Source: Leifsonia sp. ku-ls (GTDB lineage Bacteria; Actinomycetota; Actinomycetes; Actinomycetales; Microbacteriaceae). From it: a DNA stretch of 64,000 bases. This document shows, piece by piece, positions 16,756 to 25,757 of this stretch. Each line of letters opens with the position of its first letter. Position 1 is the stretch's first letter. The translations under genes and the position numbers were made by a program. The stretch covers positions 124,100 through 188,099 of the forward strand of contig QKXI01000009.1 in NCBI GenBank assembly GCA_003367665.1, in the 5' to 3' direction. Under the pieces are notes generated by a model. That model searched no databases. It had not been told where the DNA came from and was given only the letters and a program-made list of their open reading frames with translations.

Positions 16756-19080
16756 TCAGAGCGCGTCGGTGAAGACGGCACTCACGGTAGCCGCTTCGAC
16801 CTCCGACGTCACCAGCCGCGCGTCGTCGGCGGTGACCTCGTGCACGGCGCCGGTGATGGCCAGCTCGGCCGCCGTCTCGCGCTCGGCGCAGGACGGGCCG
16901 ACCCAGACCTCCACCGCGCCCGGCTCCACGATGCGACGCAGCGCGCGGTCCGAGAAGGCGAGGCGGGTGGTGGGCACGGAGAACCGCACCACCGTCTCCT
17001 CGCCCGGCTGCAGCTCCACCCGGCGGTAGCCGAGCAGCTGCGCGACCGGCCGGGTCACGCTCGCGTGCACATCCCGCGCGTACAGCTGCACCAGATCGGT
17101 CCCCGCGCGCTCGCCGGCGTTGCGGACGTGCACCGTCGCGGTGAACGCGTCGCCCGCCTCCACCTCGGGGTCGACGGTCAGCTGCGTGCGCTCGAACGTC
17201 GTGTACGAGAGCCCGTGGCCGAACGGCAGCACCGGCGTGCTGTCCGCGCTGGTGATCTCGTTCGGGCCGCCGAGCACCGGGTGCAGGTACGAGTACGGCT
17301 GCGCGCCGGCCGAGCGGGGCAGCGACACCGGCAGGTGGCCGGAGGGGGAGACCCGGCCGGAGAGCACGGCCGCGATCGCGCGGCCGCCCTCCTCGCCGGG
17401 GAAGAACGCCTGCAGCACCGCGCCGGGCGCCGTCACGCCCTCCACGGCCCACGAGATCGCGTACGGTCGGCCGGAGAGCACGACGAGGACGACGGGCGTG
17501 CCGGTGGCGACGACGCGCTCCACCAGCTCGCGCTGGATGCCGGGGAGCTCCAGGCTCTCCACGTCGTTGCCCTCGCCGACCGTGCCTCGGCCGAACAGCC
17601 CCGCCCGGTCGCCCACGACGACCACTGCGACATCGGCCGCGCTCGCCGCGGCCACGGCCGCCGGGATCCCGGACCGGTCGTCGCCCTCGACCGCGCAGCC
17701 GCGCTCGTGCGAGACGGACGCCCCGGGGAACTCGGAGCGCACGGCCTCCAGCACCGACGGCAGCTCGAAGCCGAGCGGCACCTCCGGGTGGTGGGCGAGC
17801 ACGTGGTTCGCGAACGAGTAGCAGCCCATCAGGGCCTCCGGCGCGTCGGCGTTCGGCCCGAGGACGGCGATCCGCGCCGGCGCGGCGGCCAGCGGGAGCG
17901 TGCCGTCGTTGGTCAGCAGCACGACCGACTCCTCGGCCAGCCGGAGCGCGACGTCGCGGTGCTCCGGGGTGTCGAGGTCGATCTCCGTCGGCGGCTCGTC
18001 GAAGGTGGCGTCGAGCAGGCCGAGCTCCTCCTTCTGGGCGAGGACTCGGAGCACGGCGCGGTCGATCAGCGCCACGTCGACGCCTCCCGCCTCGACCAGC
18101 TTCTTCAGCGGGCCGAGGAACGCGTCGCCGGTGGGCAGCTCCACGTCGATGCCCGACGCGAGGGCCAGCGCCGCGGCCTCGCCGAGGTCGGCCGCCACCC
18201 CGTGCATGGTGTGCAGGAAGGCGACGGAGAAGTAGTCGGAGACGACCGTCCCGTCGAAGCCCCACTCGTCGCGGAGGATGCCGGTCAGGTACGCGGGCGT
18301 CCCGGCGACGGGCTCCCCGTCGATCTCGGCGTACGAGTTCATGACCGACCGCACCCCGCCGTCCCTCACCGCCATCTCGAACGGCGGAAGGAGGGTGTCG
18401 CGCACCTCGCGCGGCCCGGCGTGCACGGGCGCATGGTTACGGCCGGCCTGCGAGGCCGAGTAGCCGACGAAGTGCTTGAGCGTGGCGTGCACGCCCGCCT
18501 CCTGCAGCCCGCGCACGTACGCGGTGCCCAGGGTGCCGACCACGTACGGGTCTTCGGCGATGCACTCGTCGACGCGTCCCCAGCGCGGGTCGCGGATCAC
18601 GTCCAGCACCGGGGCGAGGCCCTGGTGGATGCCCAGCTCGCGCATCGACTTCCCGATCAGACCGGCCATCTCCTCCACCAGCTCCGGGTCGAACGACGCG
18701 CCCCACGCCAGCGGCGTCGGGAACGTCGCAGCCTTCCAGGCCGCGAGTCCGGTCAGACACTCCTCGTGCACGAGCGCCGGGATGCCCAGCCGGGTCTCCT
18801 CCTTCAGCCGGCGCTGCTCCGCCCACAGCCAGGCGGCGCGCTCGGTCGGCTCGACCGGACGCGTGCCGTACACGCGGGTGAGCTGTCCGAGCCCGTTGGC
18901 GGTGATCTCCTCGTACGCGCCCGGGTTGCCCATCTCGCCGGCCATCGGGGCCACGACCTCGTCGCCCTTGTCCACCCAGTAGCCGACCAGCTGGGCGAGC
19001 TTCTCGTCCAGCGTCATGTCGGAGAGCAGGGCGCGCACGCGGTCGGAGGGCGCGGTCGTCCGCGGGGAGGTTTCGGTCAT
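16756..19080 (-). CDS. glycoside hydrolase family 3, probable beta-xylosidase/beta-glucosidase
   Basis: A 774-residue GH3 enzyme without signal peptide, so cytoplasmic. The N-terminal barrel starts [32 protein letters not shown] is the conserved substrate-binding region, and [10 protein letters not shown] contains the catalytic Asp nucleophile. The alpha/beta sandwich follows, then a fibronectin III-like C-terminal domain ([22 protein letters not shown]). It lies between xylAB and a sugar importer on the same strand, so release of xylose from imported xylo-oligosaccharides is the likely job; beta-glucosidase activity cannot be excluded. Confidence 0.9.
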   Translation of the reverse strand: MTETSPRTTAPSDRVRALLSDMTLDEKLAQLVGYWVDKGDEVVAPMAGEMGNPGAYEEITANGLGQLTRVYGTRPVEPTERAAWLWAEQRRLKEETRLGIPALVHEECLTGLAAWKAATFPTPLAWGASFDPELVEEMAGLIGKSMRELGIHQGLAPVLDVIRDPRWGRVDECIAEDPYVVGTLGTAYVRGLQEAGVHATLKHFVGYSASQAGRNHAPVHAGPREVRDTLLPPFEMAVRDGGVRSVMNSYAEIDGEPVAGTPAYLTGILRDEWGFDGTVVSDYFSVAFLHTMHGVAADLGEAAALALASGIDVELPTGDAFLGPLKKLVEAGGVDVALIDRAVLRVLAQKEELGLLDATFDEPPTEIDLDTPEHRDVALRLAEESVVLLTNDGTLPLAAAPARIAVLGPNADAPEALMGCYSFANHVLAHHPEVPLGFELPSVLEAVRSEFPGASVSHERGCAVEGDDRSGIPAAVAAASAADVAVVVVGDRAGLFGRGTVGEGNDVESLELPGIQRELVERVVATGTPVVLVVLSGRPYAISWAVEGVTAPGAVLQAFFPGEEGGRAIAAVLSGRVSPSGHLPVSLPRSAGAQPYSYLHPVLGGPNEITSADSTPVLPFGHGLSYTTFERTQLTVDPEVEAGDAFTATVHVRNAGERAGTDLVQLYARDVHASVTRPVAQLLGYRRVELQPGEETVVRFSVPTTRLAFSDRALRRIVEPGAVEVWVGPSCAERETAAELAITGAVHEVTADDARLVTSEVEAATVSAVFTDAL

Positions 19081-19109
19081 TCTCGATCTCACTTCTGATG
19101 GAGCGGGCG

Positions 19110-19991
19110 TCAGCCCTTGACGGCGCCGGTCAGGCCGCCGACGATGCGGCGCTCGAACAGGCTGAAGAACACCAGCGCCGGGATCATGGACAGCGACGTG
19201 AAGGCGAGCACCTTCGCCGTGTCCTGGGAGTACTGCGACGAGAACGCCTGCACGCCGAGCGGCAGGGTGAACGTCGCCTCGTTGTTGAGGAGGAAGAGCG
19301 GGAGCAGGTAGCTGTTCCAGCTGGCGATGAAGGCGAGGATCCCGACGGTGATGACGCCGGGCAGCGAGAGCCGGAGCACCATCCGCCAGAAGAAGCCGAG
19401 CCGGCTGCAGCCGTCGATGAAGGCCGCCTCCTCGATCTCGTCGGGGATCGCCCGCAGGAACGGCACCAGGATGATGATCGTCGTCGGCAGCGCGAACGCG
19501 ATCTGCGGCAGGATGACGCCGGCGAGCGAGTTCATCAGGCCGATGTTGCGCACCACGATGTAGAGCGGCGTGATCGCGACGGTGATGGGGAACATGAGAC
19601 CTGCGGCGAAGAGCGCGTACAGGAACCCGCGGCCGCGGAAGCGGTAGCGCGCGAGCACGTAGCTGGCCATCAGGCCGAGCGCGATCACCCCGATCGTGGT
19701 GACGACCGCGACGATCGTGGAGTTGAGCACCTCCTGCCAGAAGGTGCTGCCGCCGAGCACGTCGAGGTAGTTGCCCACGTTCCACGGGTTCGGGAAGCCG
19801 GCAGGGTCGACGGTGATCTGCGAGTTGGTGCGGAAGCCGCCGAGCACGATGTACGCGATCGGGGCGAGCATCAGGGCGATCACGACGAGCGCCACGAAGT
19901 AGATCACGGGCGAGCCCCAGGGGAGTCGCTTCTCGCGGCGGCGGGTCGTCGCGGGGAGCGTCGGCTCGGGAGTGGCGGTGAGGGTCGTCAT
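19110..19991 (-). CDS. sugar ABC transporter permease, MalG type
   Basis: A 293-residue inner component of a carbohydrate importer (CUT1 family). Six helices are predicted. The cytoplasmic EAA loop reads EIEEAAFIDGCSRLGFFWRM, which contacts the ATPase. It overlaps the upstream permease gene by 4 bases. No ATPase gene is nearby; such importers in actinobacteria usually share an MsiK-type ATPase encoded elsewhere. The GH3 gene follows on the same strand, suggesting an oligosaccharide substrate. Confidence 0.9.
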   Translation of the reverse strand: MTTLTATPEPTLPATTRRREKRLPWGSPVIYFVALVVIALMLAPIAYIVLGGFRTNSQITVDPAGFPNPWNVGNYLDVLGGSTFWQEVLNSTIVAVVTTIGVIALGLMASYVLARYRFRGRGFLYALFAAGLMFPITVAITPLYIVVRNIGLMNSLAGVILPQIAFALPTTIIILVPFLRAIPDEIEEAAFIDGCSRLGFFWRMVLRLSLPGVITVGILAFIASWNSYLLPLFLLNNEATFTLPLGVQAFSSQYSQDTAKVLAFTSLSMIPALVFFSLFERRIVGGLTGAVKG

Positions 19992-21034
19992 CGTCCTTTC
20001 CTTTCTGCGCGCTGCGCCTTCCGGCTGTCGCCGGTGATGGCGCCCGCGGTGTCGCGCCGGAGCACGAACCGCTGGTAGACGAGGGCCACGATGAGCGAGA
20101 TCAGGAAGATCACGACGGCGACGGCGTTGCCGTAGCCGAAGTTGCCGGCGTTGCGGCCGTTCGCGACCATGTAGGTCGCCATGGTGGAGGTGCCGGCCGT
20201 CGACGCGACGTACTGGCCCCAGATGATGTAGACGAGGTCGAACAGCTGCAGCGCTCCGATGATCGACAGGAACGCCCAGATGCGGAGGGTCGGCCCGAGC
20301 AGCGGCAGCGTGATGCGGCGCTGGATCTGCCAGTACGACGCGCCGTCGAGCGCCGCGGCCTCGTACAGCTCCTCCGGGATGCCCTGGAGGCCGGCGAGGA
20401 AGAGAATGACGGCGAAGCCGACGTACTTCCAGGTCAGGATGCCCATCAGCGTCCAGATGGCGAGGCTCGGGTCGGAGAGCCAGTCGTGGACCAGCCAGTC
20501 GAGCCCGAGGTTCTTCAGCATGCCGTTGAGCGCGCCGTTGGTGGCGAGCATGAGGCTCCAGCCCGTGCCGACGACGACCTCGGCGATCACGTACGGGACG
20601 AAGATCAGGACGCGGATGATGGACTGGCCGCGCATCTTGCGGTTGAGCAGCAGCGCGAGCAGGATCGCGATCGGTCCCTGCAGCACGAGGGACATGACGA
20701 CGATGAACGCGTTGTGGCCGAGCGCCTGCTGGAAGGCGGGGTCGGTCAGGATGGTGACGTAGTTCTGCAGGCCGACGAAGTCGGTCGGGGTCCCGTAGCC
20801 CGCCCAGCGGAAGAAGCCGTAGTAGGCCGCCATCACCACCGGGGCGATCACGAAGCCCAGGAAGACGACGACCGCCGGGCCGGCGAGCAGGAGGATCTCG
20901 AGGCGGCCGGACCAGCGGCCCTTGCGGGGGCGGCGCTGCGGCGACGGGGGCGACGCGATCGCGTCGCCCCCGCCGTGCTGCGCGAGACCCGCGGCCGGCG
21001 TGACGCCGGTGGTGTTCTCGCGGATGTTGGTCAC
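19988..21034 (-). CDS. sugar ABC transporter permease, MalF type
   Basis: A 348-residue permease with six helices after a hydrophilic N-terminus of about 50 residues. The EAA loop reads EELYEAAALDGASYWQIQ. It pairs with the MalG-type permease encoded by the overlapping next gene and with the binding protein encoded 11 bases upstream. Together they form a CUT1 importer lacking its own ATPase. Confidence 0.9.
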   Translation of the reverse strand: MTNIRENTTGVTPAAGLAQHGGGDAIASPPSPQRRPRKGRWSGRLEILLLAGPAVVVFLGFVIAPVVMAAYYGFFRWAGYGTPTDFVGLQNYVTILTDPAFQQALGHNAFIVVMSLVLQGPIAILLALLLNRKMRGQSIIRVLIFVPYVIAEVVVGTGWSLMLATNGALNGMLKNLGLDWLVHDWLSDPSLAIWTLMGILTWKYVGFAVILFLAGLQGIPEELYEAAALDGASYWQIQRRITLPLLGPTLRIWAFLSIIGALQLFDLVYIIWGQYVASTAGTSTMATYMVANGRNAGNFGYGNAVAVVIFLISLIVALVYQRFVLRRDTAGAITGDSRKAQRAERKGR

Positions 21035-21045
21035 GTCGGGCTACC

Positions 21046-22335
21046 TCAGCCCTTCTTCGCGGCGTCGTTGGCCGCCTGGATGAGCTGCTTCGGGTCGCTC
21101 TTGCCCGCCAGCATGTCGACGACCGCGACGTTGAGCGCGTTTCCGACGTTCTGGCCGAGCACGGTGTCGAGCCACTGCGAGACGAACGGCGCCTTGTTGT
21201 AGGCGGCCAGAACATCCTTCAGGTAGGGCTCGGTGACGACCTTCTGCGCCTCGGCGTTCACCGGCGGAGCGTTGAAGGCCTTGTAGTAGGCCTCCTGCTG
21301 GTCCGTGGTGGCCACGAAGTTGAGGAAGTCGACGCACTCCTTGGGCGCCTTGACCGAGCAGGAGTACCCGTCGACGCCGCCCATGATCGACCCGGGCTCA
21401 CCCTTGCCGCCCGGGACCTCCGGGAACGGGTAGAAGCCGAGGTCGGGGAGGGGCTTCTGGTCGGGGGTCAGGGACGCGATCACGCCCGGGTCCCACGCGC
21501 CCATGAGCTCCATGGCGGCCTTGTGGTTGGCGACGAGGCCCGCGGAGCTGCCGGCGCCCTGCTGGGCGGAGGTGGTGAGGAAGCCGTCGTTGAAGGGCTT
21601 CGTCTCGGCGAACTTCTGCAGGTCCTCCGCAGCCTTCAGCCAGCAGCCGTCGGAGAACGACTTCGAGTCGGCCGTCTTCTCCATCGTGGAGCCGGCGCAC
21701 TCGCGCAGCGCGAACCAGTAGAACCAGTGCGCGGCCGGCCAGGCGTCCTTCGCGCCGAGGGCGATCGGCGCGACGCCAGTGGCCTTCAGCTTCGTGACGT
21801 CGGCGTTGAGGTCGTCGATCGTCTTCGGCGCCTCCGTGATGCCCGCGGCCTTGAACAGGTCCTGGCTGTAGAACAGGCCGCCGGGGAGCACGGCGATGGG
21901 CATCGCCCAGACCTTGTCCTGGTAGGTCTCCGCCTTGAAGGAGCCGGAGGAGATGTTCTTCTTGGTCTCGGACGACACCTTGTCGGTGATGTCCATGAGC
22001 TGGCCGGCGTTGACCATGGCCGCCATCTTGCCGCCGCCTCGCTGCAGGAAGATGTCGGGTGCGTCGCCGGAGTTCAGCGCCGTCTGGAGCTTGCCGTCGA
22101 GGTCCTCGTTCTGGATGGCCTGGACCTTGATGGTGACGTTGGGGTTCGCCTTCTCGAATGCGGCGACGGCGTTCTTCCAGAACTCCTGGCCGGGGCCGGT
22201 GGTGGAGTTCTGCCAGAGGGTCATGCTGACCTTGCCGTTGCTGCTGGAGCTGTCGGAGCCGCCGCTGCACCCGGAGAGGGCGAGCGCGCCGGCCATCACG
22301 ACGGCGGCCCCGGTGAGGAGCTTGGTGCCTTTCAT
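21046..22335 (-). CDS. sugar ABC transporter substrate-binding lipoprotein
   Basis: A 429-residue extracytoplasmic solute-binding protein (family 1). A lipoprotein signal peptide ends LALSGC, so the mature protein is tethered by lipid. Typical sugar-binding protein features follow: SMTLWQNSTTGPGQEFWKNA near the start and GGVDGYSCSVKAPKECVDFL. First gene of a four-gene unit (binding protein, two permeases, GH3). A perfect GTTTTCGAAAAC palindrome in front suggests control by the divergent LacI regulator. Confidence 0.92.
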   Translation of the reverse strand: MKGTKLLTGAAVVMAGALALSGCSGGSDSSSSNGKVSMTLWQNSTTGPGQEFWKNAVAAFEKANPNVTIKVQAIQNEDLDGKLQTALNSGDAPDIFLQRGGGKMAAMVNAGQLMDITDKVSSETKKNISSGSFKAETYQDKVWAMPIAVLPGGLFYSQDLFKAAGITEAPKTIDDLNADVTKLKATGVAPIALGAKDAWPAAHWFYWFALRECAGSTMEKTADSKSFSDGCWLKAAEDLQKFAETKPFNDGFLTTSAQQGAGSSAGLVANHKAAMELMGAWDPGVIASLTPDQKPLPDLGFYPFPEVPGGKGEPGSIMGGVDGYSCSVKAPKECVDFLNFVATTDQQEAYYKAFNAPPVNAEAQKVVTEPYLKDVLAAYNKAPFVSQWLDTVLGQNVGNALNVAVVDMLAGKSDPKQLIQAANDAAKKG

Positions 22336-22408
22336 GTGATTCCAACCTGTTCTCTTCGTTGAGGTGGGGACGTCGGAAGTGTCGCAAGCGCCCCGAGTGG
22401 TGTCAAAC

Positions 22409-22420
22409 GTTTTCGAAAAC
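22409..22420. promoter_or_regulatory. LacI-type operator between importer and regulator genes
   Basis: GTTTTCGAAAAC is a perfect 12-base palindrome with the central CG step typical of LacI-family operators. It lies between the divergent binding-protein gene and the LacI gene at 22446. It probably controls both directions. Confidence 0.6.
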
Positions 22421-22445
22421 CTTTTCTACTGTATGCTCAGGCGCC

Positions 22446-23444
22446 ATGGGACGGCGTCCGACGATCAACGACGTGGCCGAGGCGGCCGGCGTCTCGGTCG
22501 CCACCGTGTCCAAGGCGGTGAACGGCCGCTACGGCGTCGCGGTGGAGACCGTGGAGCGTGTGTTGCGGGTCGTGCAGGAGCTCGGCTACGAATCCAGCCT
22601 GGTCGCGTCGAGCATGCGCTCGCGCCGCACGGGCGTGATCGGCGTGCTCGTTGCGGACTTCGAGTCGTTCTCCACAGAGGTCCTCAAGGGCGTCAGCGTC
22701 GCCCTGCACGACTCGCGCTACGACCTGCTCGCGTACAGCGGCTCGCGCCAGCCGTCGAGCGAGGGATGGGAGCGGCGCTCGCTCAGCCGTCTCAGCGGGA
22801 CCCTCATCGACGGCGTCATCATGGTGACCCCGACGGTCGCGAACGCCAATGTCGAGGTGCCCATCGTCGCGATCGACCCGCACACCGGCCGCGCCGACCT
22901 GCCCACGGTGGAGTCGGACAGCTTCGGCGGCGCCCGCCACGCGACCGCGGAGCTGATCGCGCTGGGCCACCGCCGGATCGCGTTCGTCGCCGGCCGCCCG
23001 GACCTGCGCTCCTCGAACCTGCGCGACGCCGGCTACCGGAGGGCGCTGGGCGAGGCCGGCATCCCGTTCGACCCGTCGCTCGTGGCGATCGGACGCTACG
23101 AGCACGACGCCGTGCGAAAGGTCGCACTCCCGCTGCTGTCCCGGCCGGACCGGCCGACGGCGGTGTTCGCGGCCAACGACATCTCGGCCATCGCCGTGAT
23201 CGAGGTCGCCGCCGAGCTCGGCCTCGACGTGCCGCGCGATCTCAGCGTGATCGGTTTCGACGACATCCCGGAGGCGTCGCAGTTCAGCCCGCCGCTGACC
23301 ACCGTGCGGCAGCCGATGCAGGGCCTCGGCGCCGCGGCCGCCGACCTGCTGATCGCGCTGATGAACGGCGAGGCGCCCGAGCGCATCCACCTCCGCCTGC
23401 CTACGCGGCTCGTCCGCCGCGCCACCACCGCGCCGCCCGCCTGA
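22446..23444 (+). CDS. LacI-family regulator of the oligosaccharide importer
   Basis: A 332-residue regulator. DNA-binding helix-turn-helix TINDVAEAAGVSVATVSKAV lies at the very start, confirming ATG 22446. The effector domain includes ELIALGHRRIAFVAGRPD and SVIGFDDIPEASQFSPPLTT. It is divergent from the importer operon with a matching operator in between, so it most likely represses that operon until an oligosaccharide is bound. Confidence 0.9.
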   Translation: MGRRPTINDVAEAAGVSVATVSKAVNGRYGVAVETVERVLRVVQELGYESSLVASSMRSRRTGVIGVLVADFESFSTEVLKGVSVALHDSRYDLLAYSGSRQPSSEGWERRSLSRLSGTLIDGVIMVTPTVANANVEVPIVAIDPHTGRADLPTVESDSFGGARHATAELIALGHRRIAFVAGRPDLRSSNLRDAGYRRALGEAGIPFDPSLVAIGRYEHDAVRKVALPLLSRPDRPTAVFAANDISAIAVIEVAAELGLDVPRDLSVIGFDDIPEASQFSPPLTTVRQPMQGLGAAAADLLIALMNGEAPERIHLRLPTRLVRRATTAPPA

Positions 23445-23458
23445 CGCCGGGGCCCCCA

Positions 23459-23595
23459 TTCGTCACGAAACGCCCCGATTCGTGACGAGCGAGCGCGATT
23501 CGTGACGAACGGCGCCGGCCGACCCGCTTGCCAGCGCGGCGCGGTTCGTGACGAATGGACGCGGATCGTGACGAATGGGCGCGATTCGTGACGAA
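23459..23595. repeat. six-copy near-palindromic 11-base repeat array
   Basis: TTCGTGACGAA or a one-base variant occurs at 23459, 23479, 23499, 23545, 23565 and 23585. The spacing is 20, 20, 46, 20, 20 bases, making two triplets with exact 20-base periodicity around a GC-rich centre. Copy 1 has C at the centre (reverse orientation), copy 2 ends in G and copy 5 begins with A. It fills the spacer between a LacI gene and the convergent esterase gene. Function unknown. Confidence 0.9.
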
Positions 23596-23615
23596 GGGTG
23601 GGGGCGCGGGAGCGG

Positions 23616-24593
23616 TCAGCGGGCGAAGCGGGAGGCGAGCCAGGCCGCCTGCGTGCGGAAGTGCGCGACGCCGCCGCCCTCGTGGTCGTTGAACGGGTAC
23701 ACCTCGATCGCGCGGTCCTCCGCCGCGAGGTGGTTGAAGGCGGCGAACGTCGTCGAGGGCGGCACCACCGTGTCCATCAACGCCACCGAGAACAGCGAGG
23801 GGGCGTGGATGCGGCGGGCGAAGTTCACGCCGTCGAAGTACGACACCGTCCGGAACACGTCGGCGACCTCGTCGCGGTGCACCGACAGGTAGGTCACCAG
23901 CTCCCGGTACGGCCCGTCGATCGCGACCTCCACGCCGCGGCGGAAGGCGCACAGGAAGGCGACGTCCGGCATGACCGCGGCCACCGCGTCGCCCGAGAGC
24001 GCCGCGGCGGCAAGCGCGATGCCGCCGCCCTGGCTGCCGCCGGTGACGGCCACGCGGGACGCGTCCACGAACGGCAGCGCGCGCGTCGCGTCGACGGCGC
24101 GCACGGCATCCGTGAACACCCGGCGGTAGTAGTAGCTCTCGGGCGAGTGGATGCCGCGCGTCATCACCCCGGGCGTGGCCGGCCCCGAGCCGTGCGGGTC
24201 GGGCGTGTCTCCGCCGGAGCCCCAGCCGCTGCCCTGCCCGCGGGTGTCGACGAAGACGTGCACGTACCCCGCGAGCGCCCACGACACGTTCTCGCCCGCG
24301 AGCCCGCGCCCGCCGCCGTAGCCCTGGTACTGCACGACAGCCGGGAGCGGCCCGTCCTCGTGCAGCGGCCGCGACACCCACGCCCGGATGGGCTCGCCGC
24401 CGAACCCGGGGAACACCAGGTCGTCGATCCGCAGCTGCGTGACCGGGGTGTCCGCCGGGGTCAGCTCCGGCACGCCGCCGGCCTCCCGGGCGGAGGCGAT
24501 CGTCCGCTCCCAGAAAGCGTCGAAGTCGGCGGGCTCCTGCACCTCGGGGCGGAAGGTCAGCAGTTCGGCGTGGGTGAGGTCGGTGAGCGGCAT
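23616..24593 (-). CDS. acetylxylan esterase / cephalosporin-C deacetylase family (CE7)
   Basis: A 325-residue cytoplasmic alpha/beta hydrolase. Nucleophile Ser187 lies in GGSQGGG, with RGQGSGWGSGGDTPDP before it, a CE7 signature. The other triad members are probably the Asp of ALMDTVVPP and the His of FNDHEGG. These enzymes remove acetyl groups from imported xylo-oligosaccharides, which suits the neighbouring importer and GH3. It is divergent from a LacI gene 66 bases away. Confidence 0.9.
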   Translation of the reverse strand: MPLTDLTHAELLTFRPEVQEPADFDAFWERTIASAREAGGVPELTPADTPVTQLRIDDLVFPGFGGEPIRAWVSRPLHEDGPLPAVVQYQGYGGGRGLAGENVSWALAGYVHVFVDTRGQGSGWGSGGDTPDPHGSGPATPGVMTRGIHSPESYYYRRVFTDAVRAVDATRALPFVDASRVAVTGGSQGGGIALAAAALSGDAVAAVMPDVAFLCAFRRGVEVAIDGPYRELVTYLSVHRDEVADVFRTVSYFDGVNFARRIHAPSLFSVALMDTVVPPSTTFAAFNHLAAEDRAIEVYPFNDHEGGGVAHFRTQAAWLASRFAR

Positions 24594-24640
24594 CGGTCTC
24601 GCTTTCGAGGGGTTTCGTCCGTCAGGGGAGCGTGCGCGTC

Positions 24641-24653
24641 ATTGTGGCACAGT
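24641..24653. promoter_or_regulatory. candidate operator between esterase and LacI genes
   Basis: ATTGTGGCACAGT is nearly palindromic (TGTG-G-CACA core) and lies 7 bases before the start of the second LacI gene, in the spacer shared with the divergent esterase. Weak evidence based on symmetry and position. Confidence 0.3.
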
Positions 24654-24659
24654 GGCTGC

Positions 24660-25667
24660 ATGCCCGCTCCCACCCGACCGACGTTGGAGGCGATCGCGCG
24701 CGAGGCGTCCGTGTCGCTGTCCACGGTGTCCAAGGTGCTGAACGGCCGGCCCGGGGTCTCGGCGGCGACCAGGCGGCGGGTGGAGGAGCTGCTGCACGAC
24801 TCCGGGTACGCCAGGAGGGGCGTGGACGCCGAGCGCGGCGAGACCGTCGAGCTCGTGATCGAGGACCTGGCGAGCGAGTGGTCCGTCGCGGTGATCCGCG
24901 GGGTGGAGCGGGTGAGCCGGGAGAACGGCCTGGCGCTCACCCTGTCCACCATCGGCGACTACCACGCGGTCGGCGAGGAGCTGATCACCGGCGTCCTGCG
25001 CAGGAAACCCGTGGCGATCGTGCTGCAGTTCTCGAACCTGACCGCCGACCACCGCCGGCAGCTGCGCACGCGGAACATCCCGTTCGTGGTGGTCGACCCG
25101 GCGGGGGACCCTCCGCCGGACGTGCCGGCGATCGGCGCCACCAACTGGGCGGGCGGGGTCGCCGCGACCCGGCACCTCCTGGCACTCGGCCACACCAGGA
25201 TCGCGGCCATCGGCGGCCCGGCCGACCTGCTGTGCTCCCGCGCGAGGCTGGCCGGGTACCAGTCGGCCCTGCAGGAGGCGGGTGTGCGCGTTCCGGGTCA
25301 GGCCCGCGCCGCCGGGTTCTCGAGGGAGGACGGGGAGCGCGAGGGCCGGAGGCTGCTGTCGGGCCCCGACCGCCCGACCGCGATCGTCTGCGGCAACGAC
25401 ATGCAGGCGCTCGGCGTCTGCGACGCGGCCTTCGCGCTCGGGCTCGACGTGCCGCGGGACCTGTCGGTCGTCGGCTTCGACGACGCGCCGTCCGCCTCCT
25501 GGGCCCGTCCGGCGCTGACGACCGTGCGGCAGCCGCTCCAGGAGATGGCCGAGGAGGCGACCCGGCTGGCGCTGCGGCTTCGCGCCGGCGACGTCGAGAA
25601 CTCCCGGCTCGAGCTCGCGACCACGCTGGTCCAGCGCGGCTCGACCGCGCCCCCGCCCACGGTCTGA
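24660..25667 (+). CDS. LacI-family transcriptional regulator
   Basis: A 335-residue regulator with TLEAIAREASVSLSTVSKVL as the helix-turn-helix. The following helix RRGVDAERGETVEL departs from the usual hinge. The effector domain is complete (SVVGFDDAPSASWARPALTT). It is divergent from the esterase and upstream of the Gfo/Idh-ThuA cassette, which starts 90 bases downstream. It may control either side. Confidence 0.87.
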   Translation: MPAPTRPTLEAIAREASVSLSTVSKVLNGRPGVSAATRRRVEELLHDSGYARRGVDAERGETVELVIEDLASEWSVAVIRGVERVSRENGLALTLSTIGDYHAVGEELITGVLRRKPVAIVLQFSNLTADHRRQLRTRNIPFVVVDPAGDPPPDVPAIGATNWAGGVAATRHLLALGHTRIAAIGGPADLLCSRARLAGYQSALQEAGVRVPGQARAAGFSREDGEREGRRLLSGPDRPTAIVCGNDMQALGVCDAAFALGLDVPRDLSVVGFDDAPSASWARPALTTVRQPLQEMAEEATRLALRLRAGDVENSRLELATTLVQRGSTAPPPTV

Positions 25668-25670
25668 CGA

Positions 25671-25697
25671 AAGTTTTCCAACCTCGTCCCGAAACTT
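25671..25697 (+). promoter_or_regulatory. candidate operator upstream of Gfo/Idh cassette
   Basis: AAGTTT at 25671-25676 and AAACTT at 25692-25697 form an inverted repeat 15 bases apart in the AT-richer start of the spacer before the oxidoreductase gene. It may be a regulator site for the cassette at 25758-28764. Low certainty. Confidence 0.3.
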
Positions 25698-25757
25698 GCC
25701 CGGCGTCGGCGGCGCGAACTAGCGTCACCACGGGATCGACGGAGACGGAGGGCGACG

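Noticed and set aside
23459-23595. CRISPR array
   Set aside because: The repeats are only 11 bases, the spacers are 9 bases, and no cas genes are present.
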